64,000 nucleotides of DNA, from assembly GCF_001436035.1 (NCBI RefSeq), contig NZ_AYYM01000001.1:91887-155886 (forward strand), read 5' to 3'. Shown here piece after piece: positions 16,642 through 24,566 of the stretch (its first letter is position 1; the number at the start of each line of letters is the position of its first letter). This stretch comes from Fructilactobacillus sanfranciscensis DSM 20451 (GTDB lineage: Bacteria; Bacillota; Bacilli; Lactobacillales; Lactobacillaceae). The notes beneath the pieces are model-generated. The model had not been told where the DNA came from, ran no database searches, and saw only the letters and a list, made by a program, of their open reading frames with translations. The position numbers and the translations under genes are program-made.

Positions 16642-17817
16642 TTACAATCTCCTATTATTTTGCGTGCGACTCTGTTTTTCAATACTACTAATTTTTAATA
16701 CTAAAGCAAAACAAATACTTAATGTGAACATACTAGATCCACCATAACTAATGAATGGAAGAGTTACCCCAGTTAAAGGAACTAATGCAATCGCACCACC
16801 AGCATTAAATAAAGTCTGAATTGTAAGATATGCTGCTGTTCCATAACAAATTGAACTATACTGTAAATTATTTGTTCGTTGGCCAATCTTAATCATACGT
16901 ACAATCATAAGATAAAGTAGTCCTAGCACAAATAATATTCCTACTAATCCAAATTCTTCAGAAATGATTGATAAAATAAAGTCAGTATTAGCTTCAGGTA
17001 AATATCCCATTTTTTGAATACTATTACCTAATCCACGACCGAAAAGTCCTCCGTTACTAACAGCATAAAACGAATTAATTAACTGAGCTCCTGACGTCTG
17101 GGCATGTAAAAATGGATTATAAAATGCCACAATTCTTTGTAACTGATAATTATGTATATTCTGACCATGTTTAGCCAAAAATTCAATTCCAAAATAAAAG
17201 ACAGGCACGAGTAAAATTATAATAATTGTACAAGCTCGTAAAGTTTTCCAACTTCTCGTTGCGGCTAGTAACATTACAAAAACAATAGTAAAGTTAATAA
17301 TTGCTCCACCCATATCTGGTTGAACAGCAATTAAAAATAAAATAACTCCTGGAATGGCAAGGGGCTGCCAATTTTCTTTAAATGATTTACCTAATCCATC
17401 CATGTCAATGGTAGTTTGTCGCTTACGTAAAATAAAAGCAAAGAAAATAATAAAGAAAAACTTACAAAATTCAGCGGGTTGTAAACTAAAGAAACCTACT
17501 GAAATCCAGCCAGCAGCCCCATTAATTGTTTTTCCTAATAACTTAACGTACAGTAAAGCAACCATGAGAATCCCAAAAAGATAAATTACAAATCTATGCG
17601 ATAAAATAAGTTTAAAAAAGAATTTGTTAACACAAAAAATAATGCCTAATCCAATTATAAAATAAAAAGTTTGTTTTTCAGCAAGTGTTTTCGCTTCTCC
17701 TTGACCAAATGATAATCCAATTCCTGCACTAGCAGAATAAACCATTACAATCCCAAATAAGCATAAAAATATATAAGGTATCATTAAATACCAATCAATC
17801 TTAGATTTGTTTTTCAT
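16642..17817 (-). CDS. ftsW: FtsW/RodA-family peptidoglycan glycosyltransferase
   Basis: A SEDS polymerase with about ten membrane segments and 391 residues. It polymerises lipid II into glycan strands together with a class B PBP. The signature QPAEFCKFFFI is near residue 115, the PDMGGAIINF motif near 165, and the C-terminal PLTGVTLPFISYGGSS is diagnostic. Position beside ylbG, away from the dcw cluster, matches ftsW in Bacillus rather than rodA. The ATG at 17817 behind a GGGG site is preferred over an in-frame TTG 12 bases upstream. Confidence 0.93.
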   Translation of the reverse strand: MKNKSKIDWYLMIPYIFLCLFGIVMVYSASAGIGLSFGQGEAKTLAEKQTFYFIIGLGIIFCVNKFFFKLILSHRFVIYLFGILMVALLYVKLLGKTINGAAGWISVGFFSLQPAEFCKFFFIIFFAFILRKRQTTIDMDGLGKSFKENWQPLAIPGVILFLIAVQPDMGGAIINFTIVFVMLLAATRSWKTLRACTIIIILLVPVFYFGIEFLAKHGQNIHNYQLQRIVAFYNPFLHAQTSGAQLINSFYAVSNGGLFGRGLGNSIQKMGYLPEANTDFILSIISEEFGLVGILFVLGLLYLMIVRMIKIGQRTNNLQYSSICYGTAAYLTIQTLFNAGGAIALVPLTGVTLPFISYGGSSMFTLSICFALVLKISSIEKQSRTQNNRRL

Positions 17818-17877
17818 AACTATCCCCAACGAGTTTATTTTTAAGTGATTATTATTATTGTACTAGTAATTACACCT

Positions 17878-17911
17878 AAAAAAAAGGACTACTCAAATGA
17901 GTAGTCCTTTT
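17878..17911 (-). terminator. Intrinsic terminator of typA
   Basis: A 12-pair stem, AAAGGACTACTC with its complement, has an AAAT loop and ends in T's on the minus strand. It lies 10 bases after the typA stop. Confidence 0.9.
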
Positions 17912-17920
17912 AAATTTTTC

Positions 17921-19762
17921 TTAACTATTTTTGTGTTTATTTTTCTTAGCTGCTTTTTCACGTTCACCAGTATTTAAGATACGTTTTCTCAAACGAACAT
18001 GTTCAGGGGTTACTTCACAAAGTTCATCTTCATTTAAGAATTCAAGTGATTCTTCAAGTGTTAAATGAACTGGTGCTTTAACCTTAGCAATATCTTCAGA
18101 ACCGGCAGCACGAACGTTGGTTTGATTACGACCACGAGTGATGTTAACTGAAATATCATTGTCACGTGAGTTTTCACCAACAATCATACCTTCATAAACT
18201 TCAGTAGCTGGATCAGTAAAAATCTTACCACGATCTTGAACAGCCATAATTGCATAAGTAGTAACTTTACCAGTGTTGATTGATACTAAAGTACCATTAC
18301 GACGACCTGGGTTCCAGTTTTTAACTACAGGTGCGTACTTTTCAAAAGTATGGTTCATAATTCCGTAACCATGGGTAATTGAAAGGAATTGAGTTGAGTA
18401 ACCAATCAAACCACGTGATGGAACTAAGAAAGTCATACGTGTTTGACCATTACCAACGCTTTCCATGTTTTGCATTTCACCTTTACGTTGTGAAAGTGTA
18501 TCAATAATTGAACCAGAGTATTCGTCAGGAGTATCAATTTGTACAGATTCAAAAGGTTCAGATTTAACGCCATCAATAGTTTTGTAGATAACTTCAGGAC
18601 GAGAAACTTGAAGTTCGAAACCTTCACGACGAAGAGTTTCAATCAAGATTGACAAATGAAGTTCACCACGACCAGAAACAACCCATGAACCTGGGTCATC
18701 AGTTTCTTCAACACGAAGTGAAACATCAGTATGAAGTTCTCTTTCAAGACGATCAATTAATTGACGGGCAGTAACTAACTTACCTTCTTTACCAACAAAT
18801 GGTGAAGTGTTAGTACCAAAGGTCATACGCATAGTTGGTTCATCAATTCTAAGGATTGGTAGTGGTTCAAGTGAATCTGGAGAAACAACTGTTTCACCAA
18901 CATTAATATCTTCCATACCAGAAACGGCGATTAAATCACCGGCCTTAGCTTCATTAATTTCAACTTTGTTCAATCCAACAAATCCCATGATTTTTGTAAC
19001 ACGGAATTTTTGTTGTGAGCCGTCAAGTTTCATAACAACAACGTTGTCACCAACTTTGATTTTTCCACGGAAAACACGACCAATTCCAATACGACCAACG
19101 AAGTCATCATAATCAAGCATTGCAACTTGGAATTGTAATGGATCTTCTGAATTATCAATTGGAGCGGGAATGTTTTCTAGGATAGTATCAAAAATAGGTT
19201 TCATAGTGTGTTCTTGATCATCTAAATCAGGTGAAAGACTTGAAGTTCCATTCATAGCTGAAGCATAAACAACTGGGAATTCAAGTTGACTTTCATCTGC
19301 ACCTAATTCAATAAATAAATCAAGCACTTCATCAACAACTTCTTCAGGACGAGCACCTGGCTTATCAATCTTGTTAATTACAACAATTGGAGTTAAGTGT
19401 TGTTCCAAAGCCTTTTTCAATACGAAACGAGTTTGTGGCATTGTACCTTCAGCTGCATCAACAACTAAAAGAACACCATCAACCATTCGCATGATACGTT
19501 CAACTTCTCCACCAAAATCGGCATGTCCGGGTGTATCAAGAATGTTAATTTGTTTACCATCGTATTTAACGGCAGTATTTTTTGAAAGAATAGTAATACC
19601 ACGTTCACGTTCAATTGGATTTGAATCTAACGCACGATCTTGAATTTCATCATGACCGTCAAGGGTATCAGATTGTTTCAATAATTCATTAACCAAAGTC
19701 GTCTTACCATGATCGACATGGGCAATAATTGCAATATTTCTAATATCGTCTCTTGTTTTCAA
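17921..19762 (-). CDS. typA: TypA/BipA translational GTPase
   Basis: A 613-residue ribosome-associated GTPase related to EF-G and LepA, involved in ribosome assembly and growth at low temperature or under stress. G1 is AHVDHGKT (residues 14-21), the G3 motif is [10 protein letters not shown] near 76, and G4 is NKIDKPGA near 130. The BipA-specific C-terminal domain carries [12 protein letters not shown] near 430 and a lysine-rich tail. The start is a TTG 8 bases after GAGGAGG. The gene is preceded by a leader with its own promoter and terminator, described separately. Confidence 0.97.
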   Translation of the reverse strand: MKTRDDIRNIAIIAHVDHGKTTLVNELLKQSDTLDGHDEIQDRALDSNPIERERGITILSKNTAVKYDGKQINILDTPGHADFGGEVERIMRMVDGVLLVVDAAEGTMPQTRFVLKKALEQHLTPIVVINKIDKPGARPEEVVDEVLDLFIELGADESQLEFPVVYASAMNGTSSLSPDLDDQEHTMKPIFDTILENIPAPIDNSEDPLQFQVAMLDYDDFVGRIGIGRVFRGKIKVGDNVVVMKLDGSQQKFRVTKIMGFVGLNKVEINEAKAGDLIAVSGMEDINVGETVVSPDSLEPLPILRIDEPTMRMTFGTNTSPFVGKEGKLVTARQLIDRLERELHTDVSLRVEETDDPGSWVVSGRGELHLSILIETLRREGFELQVSRPEVIYKTIDGVKSEPFESVQIDTPDEYSGSIIDTLSQRKGEMQNMESVGNGQTRMTFLVPSRGLIGYSTQFLSITHGYGIMNHTFEKYAPVVKNWNPGRRNGTLVSINTGKVTTYAIMAVQDRGKIFTDPATEVYEGMIVGENSRDNDISVNITRGRNQTNVRAAGSEDIAKVKAPVHLTLEESLEFLNEDELCEVTPEHVRLRKRILNTGEREKAAKKNKHKNS

Positions 19763-19825
19763 AAATGTTTCCTCCTCAAAAAGCAGTTAAAAGCTAGCAA
19801 TCCAATTCTGAACTAGTAGTCAGAT

Positions 19826-19850
19826 AAAAAAGCCGTGACACTGTCACAGC
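19826..19850 (-). terminator. Terminator hairpin in the typA leader
   Basis: On the minus strand GCTGTGACA and TGTCACGGC pair over 9 positions (one G-U), directly followed by six T's. It stands 64 bases before the typA start and downstream of a good promoter, so it can act as an attenuator or end a small RNA. Confidence 0.75.
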
Positions 19851-19915
19851 CCCATCAATACCTTGAATATTAATTTATTAATCGTTTTGCGCTCTTTTTA
19901 TCGCTATAAAAACTA
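19826..19915 (-). ncRNA. Candidate typA leader RNA, attenuator or short independent transcript
   Basis: A near-consensus promoter at 19922-19951 would start a transcript near 19915. It would run about 90 bases through an AT-rich leader to the terminator at 19826-19850. The leader shows a TTAAT/ATTAA palindrome and an AATA/TATT hairpin. I could not match it to a known riboswitch class or T-box. That it conditionally terminates upstream of typA is inference from layout. Confidence 0.4.
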
Positions 19916-19921
19916 TATTCG

Positions 19922-19951
19922 ATTATAGCACTAGATTTATAAATTAGTCAA
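19922..19951 (-). promoter_or_regulatory. Promoter of the typA leader
   Basis: On the minus strand TTGACT (19946-19951) and TATAAT (19922-19927) have an 18-base spacer, with a TG one base upstream of the -10 box (extended -10). It lies 15 bases beyond the stop codon of the UPF0223 gene. Confidence 0.75.
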
Positions 19952-19966
19952 TTGAACTAGTAACAA

Positions 19967-20263
19967 TTAGTCCATTTGTTTAATGTTTTTTGTCTTTGGA
20001 TGTTCCTGAGCATTTTTTAATACTTGATAAATATCTAAATTAGAATTTTTTTCAAAATCACGACGTAAGTTATTTTGTTCAGTCCGAGCTGGATTAATTT
20101 CTTGAAACCGTCGAAAACTATCGATTAATTTTTGACGATTAACCCCATGTTCATCATAAGCTCGTTCGATATTGCGGAAAAATTCAGTTACATCAATTAA
20201 TTCTTGCATTGACCAGTCTTCAACGATTGGATATGCATAATTTTGATCAGTTTTTTTTGCCAT
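19967..20263 (-). CDS. UPF0223 (YktA-like) protein
   Basis: A 98-residue helical protein of unknown function. The YPIVEDWSMQELIDVTEFFRN start and the RFQEINPARTEQNNLRRDFE segment match the UPF0223 family of Firmicutes. No catalytic motif is visible. The start overlaps the end of the LDH-like gene by 17 bases, so the two form a coupled pair. There is no transcription terminator immediately after it; the next hairpin is the one in the typA leader. Confidence 0.85.
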   Translation of the reverse strand: MAKKTDQNYAYPIVEDWSMQELIDVTEFFRNIERAYDEHGVNRQKLIDSFRRFQEINPARTEQNNLRRDFEKNSNLDIYQVLKNAQEHPKTKNIKQMD

Positions 20264-21200
20264 TTTTATTACCTTTTTTTATGTTTTCAATAATATCCAT
20301 TGACCATTCAGCATCATGAGTCAATTCTTCCTGTTCATTATCTGCTAGTTGTAAATTAATAGAACGAAAAATTCCAAATTGATTAACCAATTTGGGTCCT
20401 AAGCTCAAACTCAATTTATCATTTTCTTTCTTTAAACTAGTAACAGAACAGATTAGAGAGTTTTCACCATAAACACATGTTAATAAACGCATCACTGCTT
20501 TGCTTTGAATCACAGAGTTAGAAACAATCTTATGATTACCAATTTGTTCACTAAAATTATTAATAATTTTATCATCATAGTTCTTACTATCATCTGCAAT
20601 GTATGAAAGTAATGTTGAAGGACCAATATAAACTCTACTCCAGGCAACTAAATTGTGGGTATTGAGTCCTAGCGTATTGACGTTAATATCGTCACCGCTC
20701 ACATTAAATTTTCGTACCAACGCTTCTCTTAAAATGATTTCTTGTGGAAGTGTACCCAAGCCAATAATTTTTTCAACATCTAAACCTGAAAAATAGGCAG
20801 CAAAATAAACAAAAATTTCATCATGTGGACAGTCAATCATAATTTTACCATTAAAACCACGACTAATAATGTCATTAATTGCCATTCTAAATTGCATCAA
20901 TGGCTCTCTTATATTTTCAGCGATTGTTGAGGCATCGATAATTTCTGGATCATAGAATGGATCATCAGGTAGATAAATCATCCCATCAATTTCGCCTAAC
21001 TTTGCATCTAATTCCATAACTTCAATCCGAAAGTTATGACACATTTCAGTTGCCAAAATTTCATTCGTATAAATTTCTGGATTGTCTAATAAGATAGTAA
21101 CAGGCGTGTCTTTAACTTCCATCGCACTTAAAAGATTAGAAATTCTTTGCTGATCACCTTTAATAATTATTTTAGAATTTAAAATGATAACACTCCTCAA
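20247..21200 (-). CDS. Lactate/malate dehydrogenase-fold protein lacking catalytic residues
   Basis: The 317 residues align with L-lactate dehydrogenase: GLGTLPQEIILREALVRKF corresponds to the GSGTxLDSARFR region, and a C-terminal domain follows. The N-terminal GxGxxG is missing (KGDQQRIS). The catalytic Asp and Arg of LDSARFR are not conserved. The active-site GEHGDS is replaced by GLNTHN. It is therefore probably not a working dehydrogenase. An AGGAG lies inside the frame just after the listed TTG; the best-spaced codon after it is ATT at 21185-21183, so initiation may be at a non-standard codon. Confidence 0.7.
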   Translation of the reverse strand: MRSVIILNSKIIIKGDQQRISNLLSAMEVKDTPVTILLDNPEIYTNEILATEMCHNFRIEVMELDAKLGEIDGMIYLPDDPFYDPEIIDASTIAENIREPLMQFRMAINDIISRGFNGKIMIDCPHDEIFVYFAAYFSGLDVEKIIGLGTLPQEIILREALVRKFNVSGDDINVNTLGLNTHNLVAWSRVYIGPSTLLSYIADDSKNYDDKIINNFSEQIGNHKIVSNSVIQSKAVMRLLTCVYGENSLICSVTSLKKENDKLSLSLGPKLVNQFGIFRSINLQLADNEQEELTHDAEWSMDIIENIKKGNKNGKKN

Positions 21201-21275
21201 AAAGATAAATTGTATATGTTATTATAAAATAACATTCGGTTACGAAAATGCAAACTTTTTTAATTAATTATCTCA

Positions 21276-21305
21276 CTTACAATAAATACGAAATTACCAT
21301 ATAAT
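21276..21305 (+). promoter_or_regulatory. Possible promoter of def
   Basis: CTTACA (21276-21281, four of six matches to TTGACA) and TATAAT (21300-21305) are separated by 18 bases, ahead of the GGAGG at 21331. Confidence 0.5.
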
Positions 21306-21342
21306 TAAATTGTAAGATTATGAAACGAATGGAGGTAATCTT

Positions 21343-21903
21343 TTGTATTTAATGAAAGATATAACTAGAGATGGAAATCCAGTTTTAAGAAAACAAGCCG
21401 AAAAAGTACAATTTCCATTAAGTGATGAAGATCGTCAGCTTGGTGAAAAAATGATGGAGTATCTTGAAGTTAGTCAAGATGATGCGTTATGTAAAAAGTA
21501 TCATTTACGTGCGGGAGTTGGATTAGCTGCCCCTCAAGTTGGGGTATCAAAGCTAATGGCAGCCGTCTTAACTCCCCCAGAAGGTGATGATGAGAAATCA
21601 CCATTTAAAGCAATCATGATAAATCCTGTGATTGTTTCAAATTCTGTTCAAAGAGCTGCATTAACAGTTGGTGAAGGATGTTTATCAGTTGACCGTGATA
21701 TTGAGGGATACGTTCCGCGTTCCGATAGAATTACTGTTCGCTATCAAGATTTAGAAGGTAATGAACATAAGGTACGGCTAAAACACTACCCTGCAATCAT
21801 TGCACAACATGAAATCGATCATCTTCATGGAACATTATTTTACGATCATATTGATAAAGCCAATCCATTTAGCCGCTCGGATGATGAAATTTTTATTGAT
21901 TAA
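21343..21903 (+). CDS. def: Peptide deformylase
   Basis: An iron metalloprotease of 186 residues that removes the N-formyl group from new proteins. All three motifs are present: GVGLAAPQVG (about 60-69), EGCLSV (about 108-113, metal Cys) and QHEIDHLHG (about 150-158, metal His pair and catalytic Glu). Insertions around residue 80 (TPPEGDDEKS) mark it as a type 2 enzyme of Gram-positive bacteria. The TTG at 21343 is 7 bases after GGAGGT, so it is preferred over the ATG three codons on. It is transcribed alone. Confidence 0.97.
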   Translation: MYLMKDITRDGNPVLRKQAEKVQFPLSDEDRQLGEKMMEYLEVSQDDALCKKYHLRAGVGLAAPQVGVSKLMAAVLTPPEGDDEKSPFKAIMINPVIVSNSVQRAALTVGEGCLSVDRDIEGYVPRSDRITVRYQDLEGNEHKVRLKHYPAIIAQHEIDHLHGTLFYDHIDKANPFSRSDDEIFID

Positions 21904-21906
21904 CTT

Positions 21907-21938
21907 AAAAAGACCTACAGTTGTAGGTCTTTTATTTT
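21907..21938. terminator. Bidirectional terminator between def and the convergent gene
   Basis: AAAAGACCTACA is directly followed by its complement after two bases, with T runs on both strands. The stop codon of the convergent minus-strand gene lies within it. Confidence 0.85.
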
Positions 21939-22393
21939 TGGTCAATTTTTTTAATATCTTTAACGTATTCTTCGGTTGCATCATTTTGTTCATCAGCAAC
22001 ATCAAAGGTTAACAAATGATCGTTCAACCAACAATCAGTAATAATCAATTTATGTGCAATTTGCTTAATTTCATGAGGTTGTTTTGCTAAAGAACCTTCT
22101 AAAATAAATCTAATTTTCAAAAGTTCCAAATCACTTTGAATCTGATATTTATATTCATAAACCATTACGCCCCTGCCCCAAACATCTGTAAGTACAGTAG
22201 AAGAAATGAACTGATAAAAATTAATGTTTTGTTTTTGGGATTGCAAGTCACTTACCATTTTAAATACAACTGCATCAACATGGTCTTTATTAATTGCTTG
22301 ATACTCTTTTTCTGGATTAATTACAAAAAAATGATGTAAAACACCGTAAATAAATAAGGCAACGATTATTCCAATAATTATTTCAAAAAACAT
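21932..22393 (-). CDS. Membrane-anchored hypothetical protein
   Basis: About 153 residues. One membrane segment lies at the N-terminus (FFEIIIGIIVALFIYGVLHHFF), followed by a cytoplasmic or external domain with mixed beta/alpha character. I do not recognise the family. The open frame reaches 22441, but AAGGAG sits just upstream of the ATG at 22393, making it the better start. It is convergent with def and divergent from rpoY. Confidence 0.65.
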   Translation of the reverse strand: MFFEIIIGIIVALFIYGVLHHFFVINPEKEYQAINKDHVDAVVFKMVSDLQSQKQNINFYQFISSTVLTDVWGRGVMVYEYKYQIQSDLELLKIRFILEGSLAKQPHEIKQIAHKLIITDCWLNDHLLTFDVADEQNDATEEYVKDIKKIDQK

Positions 22394-22511
22394 TTTTATT
22401 ACTCCTTCATCATAATTAATCAGTACGCTTAATACTACCATGTAACTTGATAATCGTCGAAATTGTGTATTATATACTTAAAATTTAGATTATGGTAAAA
22501 TTGAAACAGTA

Positions 22512-22526
22512 GTCGAATTATTCGAC
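22512..22526. promoter_or_regulatory. Perfect palindrome in the rpoY-rnjA leader
   Basis: GTCGAAT-T-ATTCGAC is a 7-base inverted repeat 45 bases before rpoY. A third GATCGAC follows at about 22531. It could be an operator or a short RNA hairpin in the message that encodes RNase J1. No function is shown. Confidence 0.35.
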
Positions 22527-22570
22527 ATTAAGATCGACAAATAAAAAAGAAGCAAAAAGGAGTAATCATA

Positions 22571-22786
22571 ATGATCTACAAAGTTTTATATCAACCTAAT
22601 CCTCAAGAAAACCCTAAACGTGAATCAACAAAATCACTTTACTTAAACGCTAACACAGAAGCTGAAGTAAGAGATTTAATTCGCGATAACACAAGTTACA
22701 CAGTTGAATACATTCAACCACTTGCGGGCAAACACTTAGAGTTCGAACAAAAAGAACCAGGTTTTAAAATTACGGAGTTTAAATAA
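22571..22786 (+). CDS. rpoY: RNA polymerase epsilon subunit
   Basis: A 71-residue protein of the RpoY (YkzG, DUF1447) family, a small accessory subunit of Firmicutes RNA polymerase that resembles phage Gp2. The MIYKVLYQ start, the REST(K)SLYLNA segment and the FKITEF end are the conserved blocks. An AAGGAG site precedes the ATG. It ends 2 bases before rnjA, the conserved rpoY-rnjA operon. Confidence 0.96.
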   Translation: MIYKVLYQPNPQENPKRESTKSLYLNANTEAEVRDLIRDNTSYTVEYIQPLAGKHLEFEQKEPGFKITEFK

Positions 22787-22788
22787 AA

Positions 22789-24477
22789 ATGAATAAACTA
22801 AACGTCAAAAATAACGAAACTGCAATTTACGGCGTTGGTGGACTTGGTGAAATTGGTAAAAATACTTATGGTGTTCAATTTCAAGATGAAATTGTATTAA
22901 TTGATGCTGGAATTAAATTCCCCGAAGAAGGTCAACTAGGAATCGATTACGTAATTCCTGATTACCAATTTTTAGTAGAAAACCAAAGTAAAATTAAGGC
23001 ATTAGTTATCACCCATGGTCATGAAGACCATATTGGTGGGATTCCCTTTATTTTACAAGCTATCAATGTACCTGTTTATGCCGGTCCTCTAGCTCTAGCT
23101 ATGATTAAAGGTAAGCTTGAAGAACATGGAATGCTCAAATCAACTGAGCTACATGAAATTAACGATAAATCAGTACTTAAATTTAAAAAGACTAGTGTTT
23201 CTTTCTTTAGAACTACTCATTCAATTCCTGATACACTTGGTGTTGCTGTTCATACTCCCGATGGTGTAATCGTTGAAACTGGAGATTATAAATTTGATTT
23301 AACCCCGGTTACAAATACTCCACCGGATTTACAAGCAATGGCTAAATTAGGTGAAGAAGGTGTGCTTTGTCTAATGGCTGATAGTACCAATGCTGAAAAA
23401 CCAATTTGGACTAAGTCAGAAAGATACGTTAGTGACTCTGTCCGTAAGATTTTTTTACGAGTTCATGGCAGAATCATCTTTGCGACCTTCGCTTCTAACC
23501 TTTCACGAGTTATGACTGCCATCGATGCAGCTTACAAAAACGGACGTAAAATTGCTGTTTTTGGTAGAAGTATGGAATCTGCAGTAGTTAACGGAAGAGC
23601 ATTAGGCTACATTAAAGTTCCCGACAGTGCATTTGCTGATGCTTCAGAACTAAAATCATTACCTGCTGATAAAGTAATGATTTTATGTACTGGTTCTCAA
23701 GGTGAACAAATGGCAGCTCTTTCAAGAATTGCTAATGGAACTCATCGACAAATTTCAATTGAACCAGGTGACACTGTAGTTCTTTCAAGTAACCCAATTC
23801 CTGGTAACGTTTTAAGCGTTAACCGAGTTTTAAGCGAACTTGAAGAAGCTGGTGCTCACGTTATCAAGGGTTATGAAAATAAAATTCATACTTCTGGTCA
23901 TGGTGGTCAAGAAGAAGAAAAACTTATGATTCGTTTAATGAAGCCTAAGTTTTTCGTTCCTGTTCATGGTGAATATCGGATGCAAAAAATTCATATTGGT
24001 CTTGCTGAACAATGTGGAATTCCTGCTGACCACTGTTTCATCCTTAAAAATGGTGAAGTTCTTGCTCTTACCAAAGATACTGCCCGTTTAGCTGGTAGTT
24101 TTGTTGCAGGTGATGTCTTCATTGATGGAAATGGTGTTGATAGTGTTAACAAAAACGTTATCAAGGATCGTCAGCTTCTATCAGAAGAAGGTTTAGTGGT
24201 CGTTGTTGCGACAATTAATCTTAAAGATAAAGAAATTCAATCTGGTCCCGATCTTCTTTCTCGTGGTTTTGTCTACATGCGCGAATCTGGGGAATTATTA
24301 GATCAGGGTCGCAAGTTAGTTTTCAAAACAATTAGAAGAACTATGGACACTCAAAACGCTGATGAAAAATCAATCAAAAAAGCAATCGTTAACGAACTTT
24401 CAAACTTCTTGTTTGAAAAAACGGAACGACGTCCTTTGATTTTGCCAATGTTAATTATGAATGACAACAACAAATAA
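22789..24477 (+). CDS. rnjA: Ribonuclease J1
   Basis: A 562-residue beta-CASP ribonuclease with 5'-3' exonuclease and endonuclease activity, central to mRNA decay in Firmicutes. The metal motif HGHEDH is intact at residues 76-81. ETGDYKFD, HTSGHGGQEE and PVHGEYR are also complete. It is the active counterpart of the degenerate J2 at 5013-6719. It is translationally coupled to rpoY and followed by a terminator. Confidence 0.98.
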   Translation: MNKLNVKNNETAIYGVGGLGEIGKNTYGVQFQDEIVLIDAGIKFPEEGQLGIDYVIPDYQFLVENQSKIKALVITHGHEDHIGGIPFILQAINVPVYAGPLALAMIKGKLEEHGMLKSTELHEINDKSVLKFKKTSVSFFRTTHSIPDTLGVAVHTPDGVIVETGDYKFDLTPVTNTPPDLQAMAKLGEEGVLCLMADSTNAEKPIWTKSERYVSDSVRKIFLRVHGRIIFATFASNLSRVMTAIDAAYKNGRKIAVFGRSMESAVVNGRALGYIKVPDSAFADASELKSLPADKVMILCTGSQGEQMAALSRIANGTHRQISIEPGDTVVLSSNPIPGNVLSVNRVLSELEEAGAHVIKGYENKIHTSGHGGQEEEKLMIRLMKPKFFVPVHGEYRMQKIHIGLAEQCGIPADHCFILKNGEVLALTKDTARLAGSFVAGDVFIDGNGVDSVNKNVIKDRQLLSEEGLVVVVATINLKDKEIQSGPDLLSRGFVYMRESGELLDQGRKLVFKTIRRTMDTQNADEKSIKKAIVNELSNFLFEKTERRPLILPMLIMNDNNK

Positions 24478-24479
24478 AT

Positions 24480-24515
24480 AAAAGACTTACTTTTTTCGAA
24501 AGTAAGTCTTTTATT
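24480..24515 (+). terminator. Intrinsic terminator of rpoY-rnjA
   Basis: The 10-base arms AAAGACTTAC and GTAAGTCTTT surround an 11-base loop and are followed by TTATT on the plus strand. Confidence 0.85.
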
Positions 24516-24536
24516 ATGGACTAAATTATTGAAAAT

Positions 24537-24562
24537 AAAAATCTCATCAAAATGAGATTTTT
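24537..24562 (-). terminator. Intrinsic terminator of the aldo/keto reductase gene
   Basis: The arms AAAAATCTCAT and ATGAGATTTTT close a 4-base loop. The minus strand continues with T's. It lies 5 bases after the gene's stop. Confidence 0.85.
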
Positions 24563-24566
24563 TTAT

